Assembly (NCBI RefSeq): GCF_023715845.1
Contig: NZ_JAMBOR010000006.1
Span: 62,001 to 126,000, forward strand
Reading direction: 5' to 3'
Length of the DNA: 64,000 bases
From: Fictibacillus phosphorivorans
Lineage (GTDB): Bacteria > Bacillota > Bacilli > Bacillales > Fictibacillaceae
Of the stretch, positions 55,143 to 62,273 are shown in pieces. Under the pieces are notes generated by a model. It was not told the DNA's origin. It did not search any database and saw only the letters and a list, made by a program, of their open reading frames with translations. Each line of letters opens with the position of its first letter. The first letter of the stretch is position 1. Made by a program: the position numbers and the translations under genes.

Positions 55143-55706
55143 TTACGTTTCATTCTTTATTACCTGTTCATAATGATCATTAAGGATGGCAAGCATTTGA
55201 TGATCTTCCCACTTCCCGTTGATCATGACATTTTTCTTTGCGATTCCTTCTTTGTGGAATCCATTTTTCTCTAATATTCTAACGGACCCGATATTACGAG
55301 GCATGACTTGAGCTTCGATTCGATGAAGCTTTATTTGATTGAACGCAAAGCGAACAATTAATTTTAACGCTTCTGTCATATAGCCCTTTCCGTTATGCTC
55401 TTTATCGAGGGAGTACCCTACCATCGCCTTCTGACCAGGCCCACGCTCCAGCTTAAACAGACCAATCTGACCAATCAAGATATCAGAATCATTAAGGTAG
55501 ATACCAAAGGAGTATCCGAGATCGTTCTCTCTGTTCTCCTCCATCCTTTCCAGTCTTTTTGCTTGTCCTTCCAAAGTACAAAAATCATCATCACGCGTAG
55601 GAGCGAATTGATTAAAGAAATCCTTGTTCCTTGTTTCAAGTTCAAGTAAAGGTTCTATTTCATTTCGATCCACCGGTTTTAAGTACACATGCTTCCCTTT
55701 TAACAT
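55143..55706 (-). CDS. RimJ/RimL-type GNAT acetyltransferase
   Basis: A 187-residue GNAT of the ribosomal-protein-Ala type: VYLKPVDRNEIEPLLELE, GQIGLFKLERG, VGYSLDKEHNGKGYMTEALKL and a C-terminal NIGSVRILEKNGFHKEGI. The start is ATG 55706 with GGAGGG upstream. It likely acetylates an N-terminal amino group of a protein or small molecule. It follows the DinB gene by 33 bp. Confidence 0.85.
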   Translation of the reverse strand: MLKGKHVYLKPVDRNEIEPLLELETRNKDFFNQFAPTRDDDFCTLEGQAKRLERMEENRENDLGYSFGIYLNDSDILIGQIGLFKLERGPGQKAMVGYSLDKEHNGKGYMTEALKLIVRFAFNQIKLHRIEAQVMPRNIGSVRILEKNGFHKEGIAKKNVMINGKWEDHQMLAILNDHYEQVIKNET

Positions 55707-55739
55707 CAACTAGCCCTCCGTAAAGATTTAACTTCACTA

Positions 55740-56234
55740 TTATTTGGCTTCTATCATTTCTACTTTCCAGCTGTTTTGCAGCTTCCGAATAAAAATGATC
55801 TGCCCGATATGGTAAGCGTTATGCGTTGTAACGTTTCCCATGACTTCCCACCATTTCGCAGGCAGAGGAAACCCTGTAACTTCCCTTTCAAGCTTTTCTT
55901 CGGTTAATAACTCCTGCCATTTGAGTAAGATCTCTAGAAGTCGTTCTTTAAGTTGATTAAAAGTTGCATCTTCTGGAATGACAAAGCTTTTGTCATTGTC
56001 ACCAATAGCGGCCACGGCATCAACATGAGATTTTATGTATCTGGTTTGCCACGTTTCATTCCAATAAAGCAAGTGCTGCGTAATTTCAGCGATACTATGG
56101 CAGTTTTCGCTAGGCTTCCAAAAAGCTTGTTTCTCTGATAAACCTTTAACCGAGTCGGAAAATGGAAGATACCAGCTCGGATCATTTGCGTTTGCTAATA
56201 ATTGATCAGACAAAACGCCTTTTGCATGAACCAC
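55740..56234 (-). CDS. DinB family protein
   Basis: 164 residues from GTG 56234 (AAGGAG 9 nt upstream; an ATG ten codons earlier has no ribosome site). It is a four-helix DinB fold with metal-binding His in SIAEITQHLLYWNETW and in VTTHNAYHIGQI, the last containing the HxxHxxQ-like triad. DinB proteins are often thiol-dependent transferases such as bacillithiol S-transferases. The same strand and short gap suggest an operon with the GNAT. Confidence 0.82.
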   Translation of the reverse strand: MVHAKGVLSDQLLANANDPSWYLPFSDSVKGLSEKQAFWKPSENCHSIAEITQHLLYWNETWQTRYIKSHVDAVAAIGDNDKSFVIPEDATFNQLKERLLEILLKWQELLTEEKLEREVTGFPLPAKWWEVMGNVTTHNAYHIGQIIFIRKLQNSWKVEMIEAK

Positions 56235-56383
56235 TTGATTCAACTCCTTATAACGAGATCTCATTAAATCAAATAGATATTCTATTTTCGAAAGGTATTT
56301 TCCTTTTAAACCTCCGTTTAAAAACCGTCAAATCCCCTCGAGCAGCCATTCAAAAGATTTATTTATAAAAAACACATTCCCTT

Positions 56384-56409
56384 GTTTATTATTCTAGAAT
56401 AACGGATAC
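56384..56409 (+). promoter_or_regulatory. Candidate SigB-type promoter of the KGG-repeat gene
   Basis: GTTTAT and GGATAC are separated by 14 nt, close to the general-stress pattern GTTTAA-N14-GGGTAT, 65 bp upstream of the start. A spore or SigA promoter cannot be excluded. Confidence 0.5.
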
Positions 56410-56473
56410 ATTTCCTATACAGCTGACAACAAGGAACATTGTCGGCTGATATCATTTAAAGGAGGAATTTTCG

Positions 56474-56728
56474 ATGGCTAAACAAAATCGAGGTAAAATG
56501 AGCAGAGAAGAAGCAGGTCGCAAAGGTGGAGAAGCGACTTCAAGAAACCATGACAAAGAATTTTATCAAGATATTGGTGAAAAAGGCGGAGAAGCTACCT
56601 CCAGAAATCATGATAAGGACTTTTACCAAGATATTGGTGAAAAAGGTGGAGAGTCTACCTCCAGAAACCATAATAAAGACTTTTACCGGGAGATCGGTGA
56701 AAAAGGCGGAAAAGCTAGAAAACAATAA
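56474..56728 (+). CDS. GsiB-like KGG-repeat stress protein
   Basis: An 84-residue hydrophilic protein made of three near-identical 22-residue units around KGGEATSRNHDKDFYQDIGE, ending KGGKARKQ. This is the KGG repeat of GsiB and plant LEA-like proteins, which protect under dehydration. The DNA repeats are also near-identical, so copy number may vary among strains. AAAGGAGG precedes the ATG. Confidence 0.9.
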   Translation: MAKQNRGKMSREEAGRKGGEATSRNHDKEFYQDIGEKGGEATSRNHDKDFYQDIGEKGGESTSRNHNKDFYREIGEKGGKARKQ

Positions 56729-56750
56729 TAACAACGGATAAAAACCATAA

Positions 56751-56788
56751 AAAACTCGGTTCCTTTCGATGAAGGACCGAGTTTTATT
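56751..56788. terminator. Bidirectional terminator
   Basis: AAAACTCGGT and ACCGAGTTTT, with an inner TCCTTTC...GAAGGA pair, form a long hairpin between convergent genes. Confidence 0.85.
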
Positions 56789-56794
56789 TTAATC

Positions 56795-57247
56795 TTAAGC
56801 TGCAAATCCCTTGCCATAATAAGGTTCTAGAGAGTGGTGCATCAAGAGTTCGAACAACTCCCTGTTCTCCATCACCTTCAGTCTGTCACCTAGTAGTATC
56901 CTAGCGATTTCCCATGCGTTTGTCTCTGCACGTATTTCTATTCTTCGTTTAATATGACCTGCTTTGATGGTATCAAGTTGTTCACAGATATCTAAGAGCG
57001 TATCATCTAAGGCGTGACCCAATTCATGTGCAAATACAATGGCAGCATGAATCTCAAATGGCTTCAATGATTTGTACAGCGTGAGGCATTGATTTTCTAA
57101 ACCTTTTATATAAAGTGTGATCTTATTGTTTGTTGGACGATACACTCCTCCCGCCAATGGCCGGGTTTCGGAGATCGTCTTGAATTCAACGTCTACAGGA
57201 AAAGAGTATTCTTTCATCATATCTTCTACTATTTTTATAGAGAACAC
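56795..57247 (-). CDS. Zincin-type metallopeptidase-like protein (HEXXH)
   Basis: A 150-residue protein with HELGH at 74-78 in FAHELGHALDD. A downstream helix rich in Glu (RRIEIRAETNAWEIA, about 106-120) can give the third metal ligand. It resembles ImmA/IrrE-type peptidases in size and motif but has no partner repressor gene next to it. The substrate is unknown. Confidence 0.7.
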   Translation of the reverse strand: MFSIKIVEDMMKEYSFPVDVEFKTISETRPLAGGVYRPTNNKITLYIKGLENQCLTLYKSLKPFEIHAAIVFAHELGHALDDTLLDICEQLDTIKAGHIKRRIEIRAETNAWEIARILLGDRLKVMENRELFELLMHHSLEPYYGKGFAA

Positions 57248-57311
57248 CTGCCTGATAAAATTTCTAACCTTATATTAGTATAACAATAGTTCCGGTCATT
57301 TAGCATATAAT

Positions 57312-57340
57312 TTGTATACGTTTTTTATACTTTTTATAAT
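57312..57340 (+). promoter_or_regulatory. SigA promoter of the fusB-type leader
   Basis: TTGTAT and a perfect TATAAT are 17 nt apart, so transcription would begin near 57347, just before the leader ORF ribosome site GGAGG (57352). Confidence 0.8.
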
Positions 57341-57365
57341 AGATAAAGAATGGAGGTTGATGGAA

Positions 57366-57452
57366 ATGGCAAATCAGTTTGCCGTAATCAGAAGCTGCTC
57401 ATGCAAAGCCTTGTTGTTAGGGCGATACTTTGTATGGGCGGATCGTAATTAG
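57366..57452 (+). CDS. Leader peptide of the EF-G-binding protein attenuator (28 aa)
   Basis: ATG 57366, with GGAGG 9 nt upstream, encodes 28 residues (MANQFAVIRSCSCKALLLGR and eight more) and stops at TAG 57450. Codons for SCSCKA cover the 5' arm of the terminator stem. A ribosome held there would block the hairpin. It fits leaders that sense ribosome-targeting drugs such as fusidic acid; the stalling signal is inferred. Confidence 0.7.
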   Translation: MANQFAVIRSCSCKALLLGRYFVWADRN

Positions 57453-57515
57453 TTAGAATTGTCGCCCGAGAGCAGTTATCGTTTCTAATAATGGGCTTTG
57501 CAGCTTGTTTTTTTA
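57392..57515 (+). terminator. Conditional terminator (attenuator) ahead of the EF-G-binding protein gene
   Basis: AAGCTGC...GCAAAGCC at 57392-57410 can pair with GGGCTTTGCAGCTT at 57493-57506. The latter is followed by a T-run. An inner stem GGGCGA/TCGCCC (57420 and 57462) folds the middle. Confidence 0.7.
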
Positions 57516-57544
57516 TAAATAAAACGAAGGAGCTGTAAAAGCAA

Positions 57545-58195
57545 ATGCAAACACCATTTATTAGAAACCATCAATATAACCTCATTAAAAAACTGGTCGG
57601 AAAGCTGCAGCACGCCTGCAATAACGGTGCTGACCCTAAAGTCATCGAAGCAGTAGAGTTCAGTGCTCTCACTGCGATTCTTGATTCGTTTCCCGAATTA
57701 ACACATTCACAAAAAGAAATGGTAGAAAAATTCGTCGGGATGCGTAAATCTGAAGAATTTCAACAATACTTCCTTTCGTTAGAGTCTTATTTAGAAGCCT
57801 TTTCGGAAGTAACGGGAAAACAGTTGATGAAGCTGTTTCCAAAGATCAAGAAGTTAAAGACACCAAACCTCAGCGCGGTTGATCTTCACAAGATCAGTTA
57901 TTTGGGCTGGGTGGACATCGCTACTCAAAAACTGTTCATCGTCTATCATCTGAACGGTAAGACAGTGGGGATTCAAGGGCGTTACACACCGGCAAGTAAA
58001 GGCGTATGCTTTTTATGTAATGGGATTGGAGACGTAGCGCTGTTTTCAGCGGTCACCAAATCTAAACCCGCGAACGCATCCTCAGATTATTATAAAGCGA
58101 TCGGCAACTATATGTGTGTAGACAGTCATACGTGCAACAAGAAGATTACAGACGTTACAGTGTTAGAGAAATTTCTGCATGATGTTCTTCATTAA
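57545..58195 (+). CDS. FusB/FusC family EF-G-binding protein
   Basis: 216 residues matching fusidic-acid-resistance FusB/C and chromosomal relatives. The N-terminal four-helix part is IRNHQYNLIKKLVGKL. The C-terminal treble-clef zinc domain has Cys in GVCFLCNGIGD and in YMCVDSHTCNKKI. FusB binds EF-G and releases it from the ribosome despite fusidic acid. GGAGCTG precedes the ATG. The gene lies behind a leader ORF and terminator, so induction by ribosome stalling is likely. Chromosomal relatives may act in EF-G recycling rather than drug resistance. Confidence 0.9.
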   Translation: MQTPFIRNHQYNLIKKLVGKLQHACNNGADPKVIEAVEFSALTAILDSFPELTHSQKEMVEKFVGMRKSEEFQQYFLSLESYLEAFSEVTGKQLMKLFPKIKKLKTPNLSAVDLHKISYLGWVDIATQKLFIVYHLNGKTVGIQGRYTPASKGVCFLCNGIGDVALFSAVTKSKPANASSDYYKAIGNYMCVDSHTCNKKITDVTVLEKFLHDVLH

Positions 58196-58212
58196 AAATA
58201 AATACAAACAAA

Positions 58213-58250
58213 AAAGCCATCTAATTCACTCATGAATTAGGTGGTTTTAC
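58213..58250 (+). terminator. Terminator of the fusB-type gene
   Basis: AAAGCCATCTAATTC and GAATTAGGTGGTTTT form a long stem with a 6-nt loop ahead of T-rich sequence. Confidence 0.8.
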
Positions 58251-58384
58251 TTTTCCTACCCCGATTTCCCTGATCAACAGGATCATTTTAATAATAATGA
58301 CTACCTATTAGGTTCTCGTCCATACTTCTAATTAATAAGAACATATACATATACGGAAGAAAATTTATTAAAAGGATGTTTTTT

Positions 58385-58831
58385 TTGTTTAAAGGTAAAA
58401 GAGCGTATTTAGTACCAGGCAGTGTTATCGAACAATTTATTGGTCAATATATCACGACTTCTATTACAGGGTTCGGGCAGGTGGTGGCCCAAGTCGTTAA
58501 ATACGATAAAGCAACCAAAATGGCAACCCTTAATGTATTCACACCGAGTGGAGTTAGAGCGATGCAAGTCCATGAAACCGATATGGTTGGTATTGCTCCT
58601 TATCAAGGACCGATTCCTCCTGTTTTCGGATCTGGCATGGGACAGATGGGCGGCCAGATGGGACAGCAAGGACAAATGGGTCAGATGGGCCAGATGGGCC
58701 AGATGGGCCAGATGGGCCAGATGGGGGGCCAAATGGGACAGCAAGGACAAATGGGCCAATGGGGTCAACAGTATATCCCATGGTGGGTTATACAACAATA
58801 TCTTTATGGCGGCGGACGGTCTAGTAAATAA
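58385..58831 (+). CDS. QMG-repeat hypothetical protein
   Basis: About 148 residues from TTG 58385 (AAAAGG 9 nt upstream; ATG 58376 is too close to it). An N-terminal globular part (about 1-80) has LVPGSVIEQFIGQYITTSITG and a VTPSGVRAMQVHE-type close. It is followed by a Gly/Met/Gln-rich tail of GQM and QMG tripeptides, with five perfect 9-bp CAGATGGGC units in the DNA. Aromatic YIPWWVIQQYLY closes it. It may be a spore-coat or surface protein; the function is not known. A perfect terminator follows. Confidence 0.6.
   Translation: MFKGKRAYLVPGSVIEQFIGQYITTSITGFGQVVAQVVKYDKATKMATLNVFTPSGVRAMQVHETDMVGIAPYQGPIPPVFGSGMGQMGGQMGQQGQMGQMGQMGQMGQMGQMGGQMGQQGQMGQWGQQYIPWWVIQQYLYGGGRSSK
58682..58726 (+). 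repeat. 9-bp tandem repeat inside the QMG gene
   Basis: CAGATGGGC at 58682, 58691, 58700 and 58709 and CAGATGGGG at 58718. In-frame units encode QMG, so copy changes keep the reading frame. Confidence 0.9.
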
Positions 58832-58862
58832 TTGCGCGCCTCTAATTCGTAGTCTGAACGGA

Positions 58863-58896
58863 AAAAATCGTGAGAACCACTCCTCACGATTTTTTA
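58863..58896. terminator. Perfect 13-bp terminator
   Basis: AAAAAATCGTGAG and CTCACGATTTTTT bracket an 8-nt loop after the QMG-repeat gene and overlap the stop of the small minus-strand gene. Confidence 0.88.
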
Positions 58897-59045
58897 TTTT
58901 GCTTCGATTTACTTCCCTTTTTTGAACGATACTCGTTTCCTTTGTTATTGTTGCCGCTGATTAGCTCACTTGCAAATTCTTGATCGTGCTGCGCTTTTGG
59001 TGAACCTTGATTTTTGCTTCCTTCACTTCCGTTGCGGTTCGTCAT
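58884..59045 (-). CDS. Small hydrophilic protein (53 aa)
   Basis: ATG 59045, preceded by GGAGGAA, opens a 53-codon frame ending TGA at 58884. The product is Asn/Ser/Lys-rich and disordered-looking (NGSEGSKNQGSPKAQH, RSKKGSKSKQNKKS), of a type seen among small spore-associated proteins, but I cannot assign a family. The Shine-Dalgarno supports it. Confidence 0.6.
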   Translation of the reverse strand: MTNRNGSEGSKNQGSPKAQHDQEFASELISGNNNKGNEYRSKKGSKSKQNKKS

Positions 59046-59126
59046 TTTATTTCCTCCTTTTACATCTAGCTTCCTTTTTAGTATTGCTTTTCTGCTCCCG
59101 ATTACTCATTTTTCAACCATATAAAA

Positions 59127-59167
59127 AAGCTGATACAAATGGGTATCCTTCCCTTTTGTATCAGCTT
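59127..59167 (-). terminator. Terminator of the MFS transporter gene
   Basis: AAGCTGATACAAA and TTTGTATCAGCTT form a 13-bp perfect stem; on the minus strand TTTTTTATA follows. It lies just past the stop of the efflux gene. Confidence 0.85.
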
Positions 59168-59173
59168 CCTTTT

Positions 59174-60712
59174 TTATTCGGTTACTGGTTTTGCTGGTTT
59201 TGCTGGTTTTGCTAGTGTTTTGCTTTGATTTTCGATTTTATTAACAGCCTCTGCACTTGTATCTACTCGTTTCACGAACAGTGCTAATAAGAGAGCAACA
59301 AGATTCATTCCTAATGCTACATAGAACGAATACTGAATTCCTGCTAATAAAGCTTGCTGAGTGATCTCAGCGGTTGACGCTTGTGTGATCGTCGCAGGAT
59401 CCACTCCGCTCATTAAGCTTTCTGCTTCTGTTTTCGTTACAGAGTTCATGAGCGTAACAAGGATAGCTGTTCCAATCGAACCAGACACTTGCTGTGCTGT
59501 GTTGTTCACTGCCGTACCATGCGGATTGAGCTTTGTTGGCAGCTGGTTTAAACCGTTCGTCATGATCGGCATCATGACCATGGAAAGTCCGAACATGCGC
59601 ATTGAGTAAACAAAAATGATAAAAGAATACGCTGATTTTGCATCTAAGTTCGCCAGCATATAAGTGGAAACGGCTGTGATCGACAACCCGATAACTGCTA
59701 AAGCGCGCGGTCCGAATTTATCGAACAGTTTCCCTGTGATCGGTGACATGATCGCCATCACGATCGCACCCGGCAGCATCATGAGACCAGAGTCTAACGG
59801 TGAAATACCGCGAACACTCTGTACATAAGCCGGTGTTAAAATCATCCCCGAGAACATCGCTACTGCGTTTACAATCGCGATGACTGAAGCTAATGCAAAC
59901 ATCGGATATTTATAAACACGTATATTTAATAGCGGTTCATCAAGTTTGAGCTGACGCCACAAGAACAGAATTAATGCGATACTACCTGTGATGAGTGTGC
60001 TAAGAACGATGGTATCCGTCCATCCATCTGAACTTGCGGTACTGCATCCGTATAGAATGCCTCCGAAACCGAGACTTGATAAGACTAGAGATGTGTAATC
60101 AAGAGTCGCCTTCTTGTTTTGAGTCATCACGTTTTCAAGTTTCCAGACGGCAAACAGTAAGCTGATGATCGCAAGCGGCAGAATCATCTCAAACAGTAAA
60201 CGCCAGTCATAGTACTCTACGATATACCCGGATAAAGTAGGTCCAATTGCAGGAGCCGTAATCATTACAAGACCAAAGATCCCCATTGCCATCCCACGCT
60301 TCTCGCGTGGAAAGCTTACGAGCATGATATTCATTAACAATGGTCCCATCACAGCGGAACCAACGGCCTGGATCATGCGGCCAGTCAGTAAAAGACCAAA
60401 GTTAGGTGCAAAGGCTGAAATCGCTGTACCTAATGTAAAGATCGCCATTGAACTGATAAACAACGATCTATTTGAAAAGCGTGTGATCAGAAAGGCTGAT
60501 GCAGGAATCAAAACCCCGCTGACAAGCATGTATCCTGTTACAAGCCATTGAACAGTCGAATAATCTTTTATTTCTAAATCCACCATAATCGTCGGAAGAG
60601 CTACGTTCAGCAATGAGTTGTTCAGAAATGAAACGAATGCCCCAACGAAGAGAATGGCAAGCATTAAATATGGAGGCTTTTGTGTTTCTAAAGCTGTATC
60701 CTTATTTTTCAT
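59174..60712 (-). CDS. MFS drug efflux transporter (DHA2, EmrB/QacA type)
   Basis: A 512-residue, 14-helix MFS transporter. DHA2 markers are ALPTIMVDLEI, VQWLVTGYMLVSG, GRMIQAVGSAVMGPLL and the motif-C region FGLVMITAPAIGPTLSGYI. The C-terminus ends in AKPAKPAKP from short DNA repeats. It likely exports hydrophobic or cationic drugs by proton antiport. It is divergent from the TetR gene, and operator palindromes lie in the shared promoter. Confidence 0.9.
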   Translation of the reverse strand: MKNKDTALETQKPPYLMLAILFVGAFVSFLNNSLLNVALPTIMVDLEIKDYSTVQWLVTGYMLVSGVLIPASAFLITRFSNRSLFISSMAIFTLGTAISAFAPNFGLLLTGRMIQAVGSAVMGPLLMNIMLVSFPREKRGMAMGIFGLVMITAPAIGPTLSGYIVEYYDWRLLFEMILPLAIISLLFAVWKLENVMTQNKKATLDYTSLVLSSLGFGGILYGCSTASSDGWTDTIVLSTLITGSIALILFLWRQLKLDEPLLNIRVYKYPMFALASVIAIVNAVAMFSGMILTPAYVQSVRGISPLDSGLMMLPGAIVMAIMSPITGKLFDKFGPRALAVIGLSITAVSTYMLANLDAKSAYSFIIFVYSMRMFGLSMVMMPIMTNGLNQLPTKLNPHGTAVNNTAQQVSGSIGTAILVTLMNSVTKTEAESLMSGVDPATITQASTAEITQQALLAGIQYSFYVALGMNLVALLLALFVKRVDTSAEAVNKIENQSKTLAKPAKPAKPVTE

Positions 60713-60759
60713 GTATATTCCCCTCTTATTTTTAAAATGAACTACTTAACTTTATTAAG

Positions 60760-60778
60760 TTTATACTCGTAGTATAAA
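60760..60778. promoter_or_regulatory. TetR operator-like palindrome 1
   Basis: TTTATACTCGTAGTATAAA is a near-perfect palindrome 48 bp upstream of the transporter start, in the divergent promoter region. Confidence 0.65.
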
Positions 60779-60837
60779 AAAGGCAATACTTTTGTACCGT
60801 CAGTTTAAAAAATATTTGTTTTTCCAGTAGAAGAAAT

Positions 60838-60855
60838 TTATACTACTAGTAGGAG
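60838..60855. promoter_or_regulatory. TetR operator-like half-site 2
   Basis: TTTATACTACTAGTAGGA repeats the left half TTTATACT of palindrome 1, 25 bp before the regulator's ATG. It could let the regulator repress itself. Confidence 0.45.
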
Positions 60856-60879
60856 AAAACAAAAGGATGGCTTGAATAC

Positions 60880-61761
60880 ATGAATAATAAGAAAAGAAAA
60901 GTTGCAGATATCGCATTAACACTGTTTATCGAAAAAGGTATTCAGCAAACTTCGATTCAGGAGATCATCGAAAAAGCGAATATTTCAAAAGGCACATTTT
61001 ACAATTATTTTTCCTCAAAGAGTGATTGCATAGCAGATATCTTAGAGTTCCTGCGCTATGATGCGAGCCAGCAGCGTATCGCCCTTCAGATCGGCAAGGA
61101 TCCAAGTGACCGACAAGTTTTTATCGAACAGATTACTACGATCATGCGTCTAAATCATGAACGTAACGTAACACCTTTGTTTGAGGCGATTCTATCATCT
61201 AATGAGGCGGACCTGAAAAAATTGGTGATGCAGCATCGTGTTTATGAGATGGAATGGCTATCTAATCGGTTTATTGACATCATGGGAGAAGATATCCGCG
61301 AGCACGCTTTTGAAGCGACCGTCCTTTTTTTTGGAATGGTGCAACACATGTTGTTTACACTACGTGTCACGAACAGTACGTTTTCATTAGATGAAGTGGT
61401 GGGCACCCTTCTGTCATATATTGAACTGATCGCCCCAAAAATGATCATGAACGAAAAAGTAATGCTGAACCATTCTGCTATTGATCTGTTGCGATCTAAT
61501 ATGAGTAAAAATGTCGTGACCAAAGAAGATGTTATAAAGCTTGCGGAGGTCCTGCAGGATCATCACACCTTTACGGAAGAGCAACAGGATTTATTCGAAG
61601 TTATCATGAGCGAATTAGAGCGTGAACGAATGCGTAAAGTCGTTCTTCAGCCTTTGTTAAACCCGTTTCAAAAGCTGTTTGATGATACCCCTGTGCAATC
61701 ACACGTTCAAAAATTCACAAATATGCTTTGGTATTTGTTAAAGACCGAGCTTAAAAGATAA
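60880..61761 (+). CDS. TetR/AcrR family transcriptional regulator
   Basis: 293 residues. The N-terminal helix-turn-helix is QTSIQEIIEKANISKGTFYNYFSSKSDCIAD in sequence order, split here at TSIQEIIEKANIS and KGTFYNYF. The rest is an all-helical ligand domain, long for the family. It is divergent from the MFS pump and very probably represses it until the substrate binds. AAAAGGATGG lies upstream of the ATG. Confidence 0.9.
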   Translation: MNNKKRKVADIALTLFIEKGIQQTSIQEIIEKANISKGTFYNYFSSKSDCIADILEFLRYDASQQRIALQIGKDPSDRQVFIEQITTIMRLNHERNVTPLFEAILSSNEADLKKLVMQHRVYEMEWLSNRFIDIMGEDIREHAFEATVLFFGMVQHMLFTLRVTNSTFSLDEVVGTLLSYIELIAPKMIMNEKVMLNHSAIDLLRSNMSKNVVTKEDVIKLAEVLQDHHTFTEEQQDLFEVIMSELERERMRKVVLQPLLNPFQKLFDDTPVQSHVQKFTNMLWYLLKTELKR

Positions 61762-61762
61762 T

Positions 61763-61800
61763 GAGGCAGACCGGATTTATTTCCGGGTGCCTCTTTTTTA
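61763..61800 (+). terminator. Terminator of the TetR gene
   Basis: GAGGCA, CCGG and their complements CCGG and TGCCTC form a hairpin, then TTTTTTATT, directly after the stop. Confidence 0.85.
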
Positions 61801-61844
61801 TTGAAGGCATTTTTTACGGTGCGTGTTCTTTTAATTATTACACG

Positions 61845-61930
61845 TTCGCGGAGAATTCTCTCTTTTCGCGTAAACACATGGAGTTTCACGCAAGATCTTC
61901 ATTCTTCACGCAAACCCGCAGCTCATCCTT
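61845..61930. repeat. Array of TTC(G/A)CG repeats with exact 20-bp period
   Basis: TTCGCG at 61845 and 61865, TTCACG at 61885 and 61905, each 20 bp apart. The array lies in the gap between the TetR terminator and a small membrane-protein gene. Confidence 0.7.
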
Positions 61931-62020
61931 TAAAAAGAGCTGAAATTCTTATGAATGGGATAAAAGAAATGACAATACAAATACTAAATTCGTCAAATTT
62001 ATATTGCAGGAGGTTACATT

Positions 62021-62161
62021 ATGCGAAATGAAACGGGTTTTGCAGCATTAATATTCTTTAGTATTCTGGGGCTAGTTACTTCATTTGTTTTTGGGATAAT
62101 CCTAAATTCAAAGATCAACAAAATAACTGATTCTGTAGAAAAAGCTGAAAGCAAAGAATAA
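62021..62161 (+). CDS. Small membrane protein (46 aa)
   Basis: ATG 62021, with GGAGG 8 nt upstream, encodes 46 residues: a polar start, one hydrophobic helix (AALIFFSILGLVTSFVFGII) and a charged tail, ending TAA 62161. A single-pass small membrane protein; function unknown. The excellent ribosome site supports it. Confidence 0.65.
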   Translation: MRNETGFAALIFFSILGLVTSFVFGIILNSKINKITDSVEKAESKE

Positions 62162-62230
62162 CCTTTCACGTTACGGATAAAACGCTTAATTTTCCATTGT
62201 AAAAAAGTGAGATTCATTATATATTTAAAT

Positions 62231-62249
62231 GAGAATGATAATCACTATT
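62231..62249. promoter_or_regulatory. Fur box upstream of the ferredoxin-NADP reductase gene
   Basis: GAGAATGATAATCACTATT matches the 19-bp Fur consensus at 16 positions, 24 bp before the ATG. Confidence 0.78.
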
Positions 62250-62273
62250 GTTGCTTCCTGAGGAGGAACGCAT

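Noticed and set aside
56474..56728. KGG tandem units as a possible CRISPR or repeat array
   Set aside because: They are in-frame protein repeats with no spacers.
58409..58798. Minus-strand 129-codon frame with HLAHLAHL repeats
   Set aside because: Antisense image of the QMG tandem repeat; no start signal.
59174..59215. GCTGGTTTT repeats as a separate repeat element
   Set aside because: They are the coding sequence for the AKPAKPAKP tail of the transporter.
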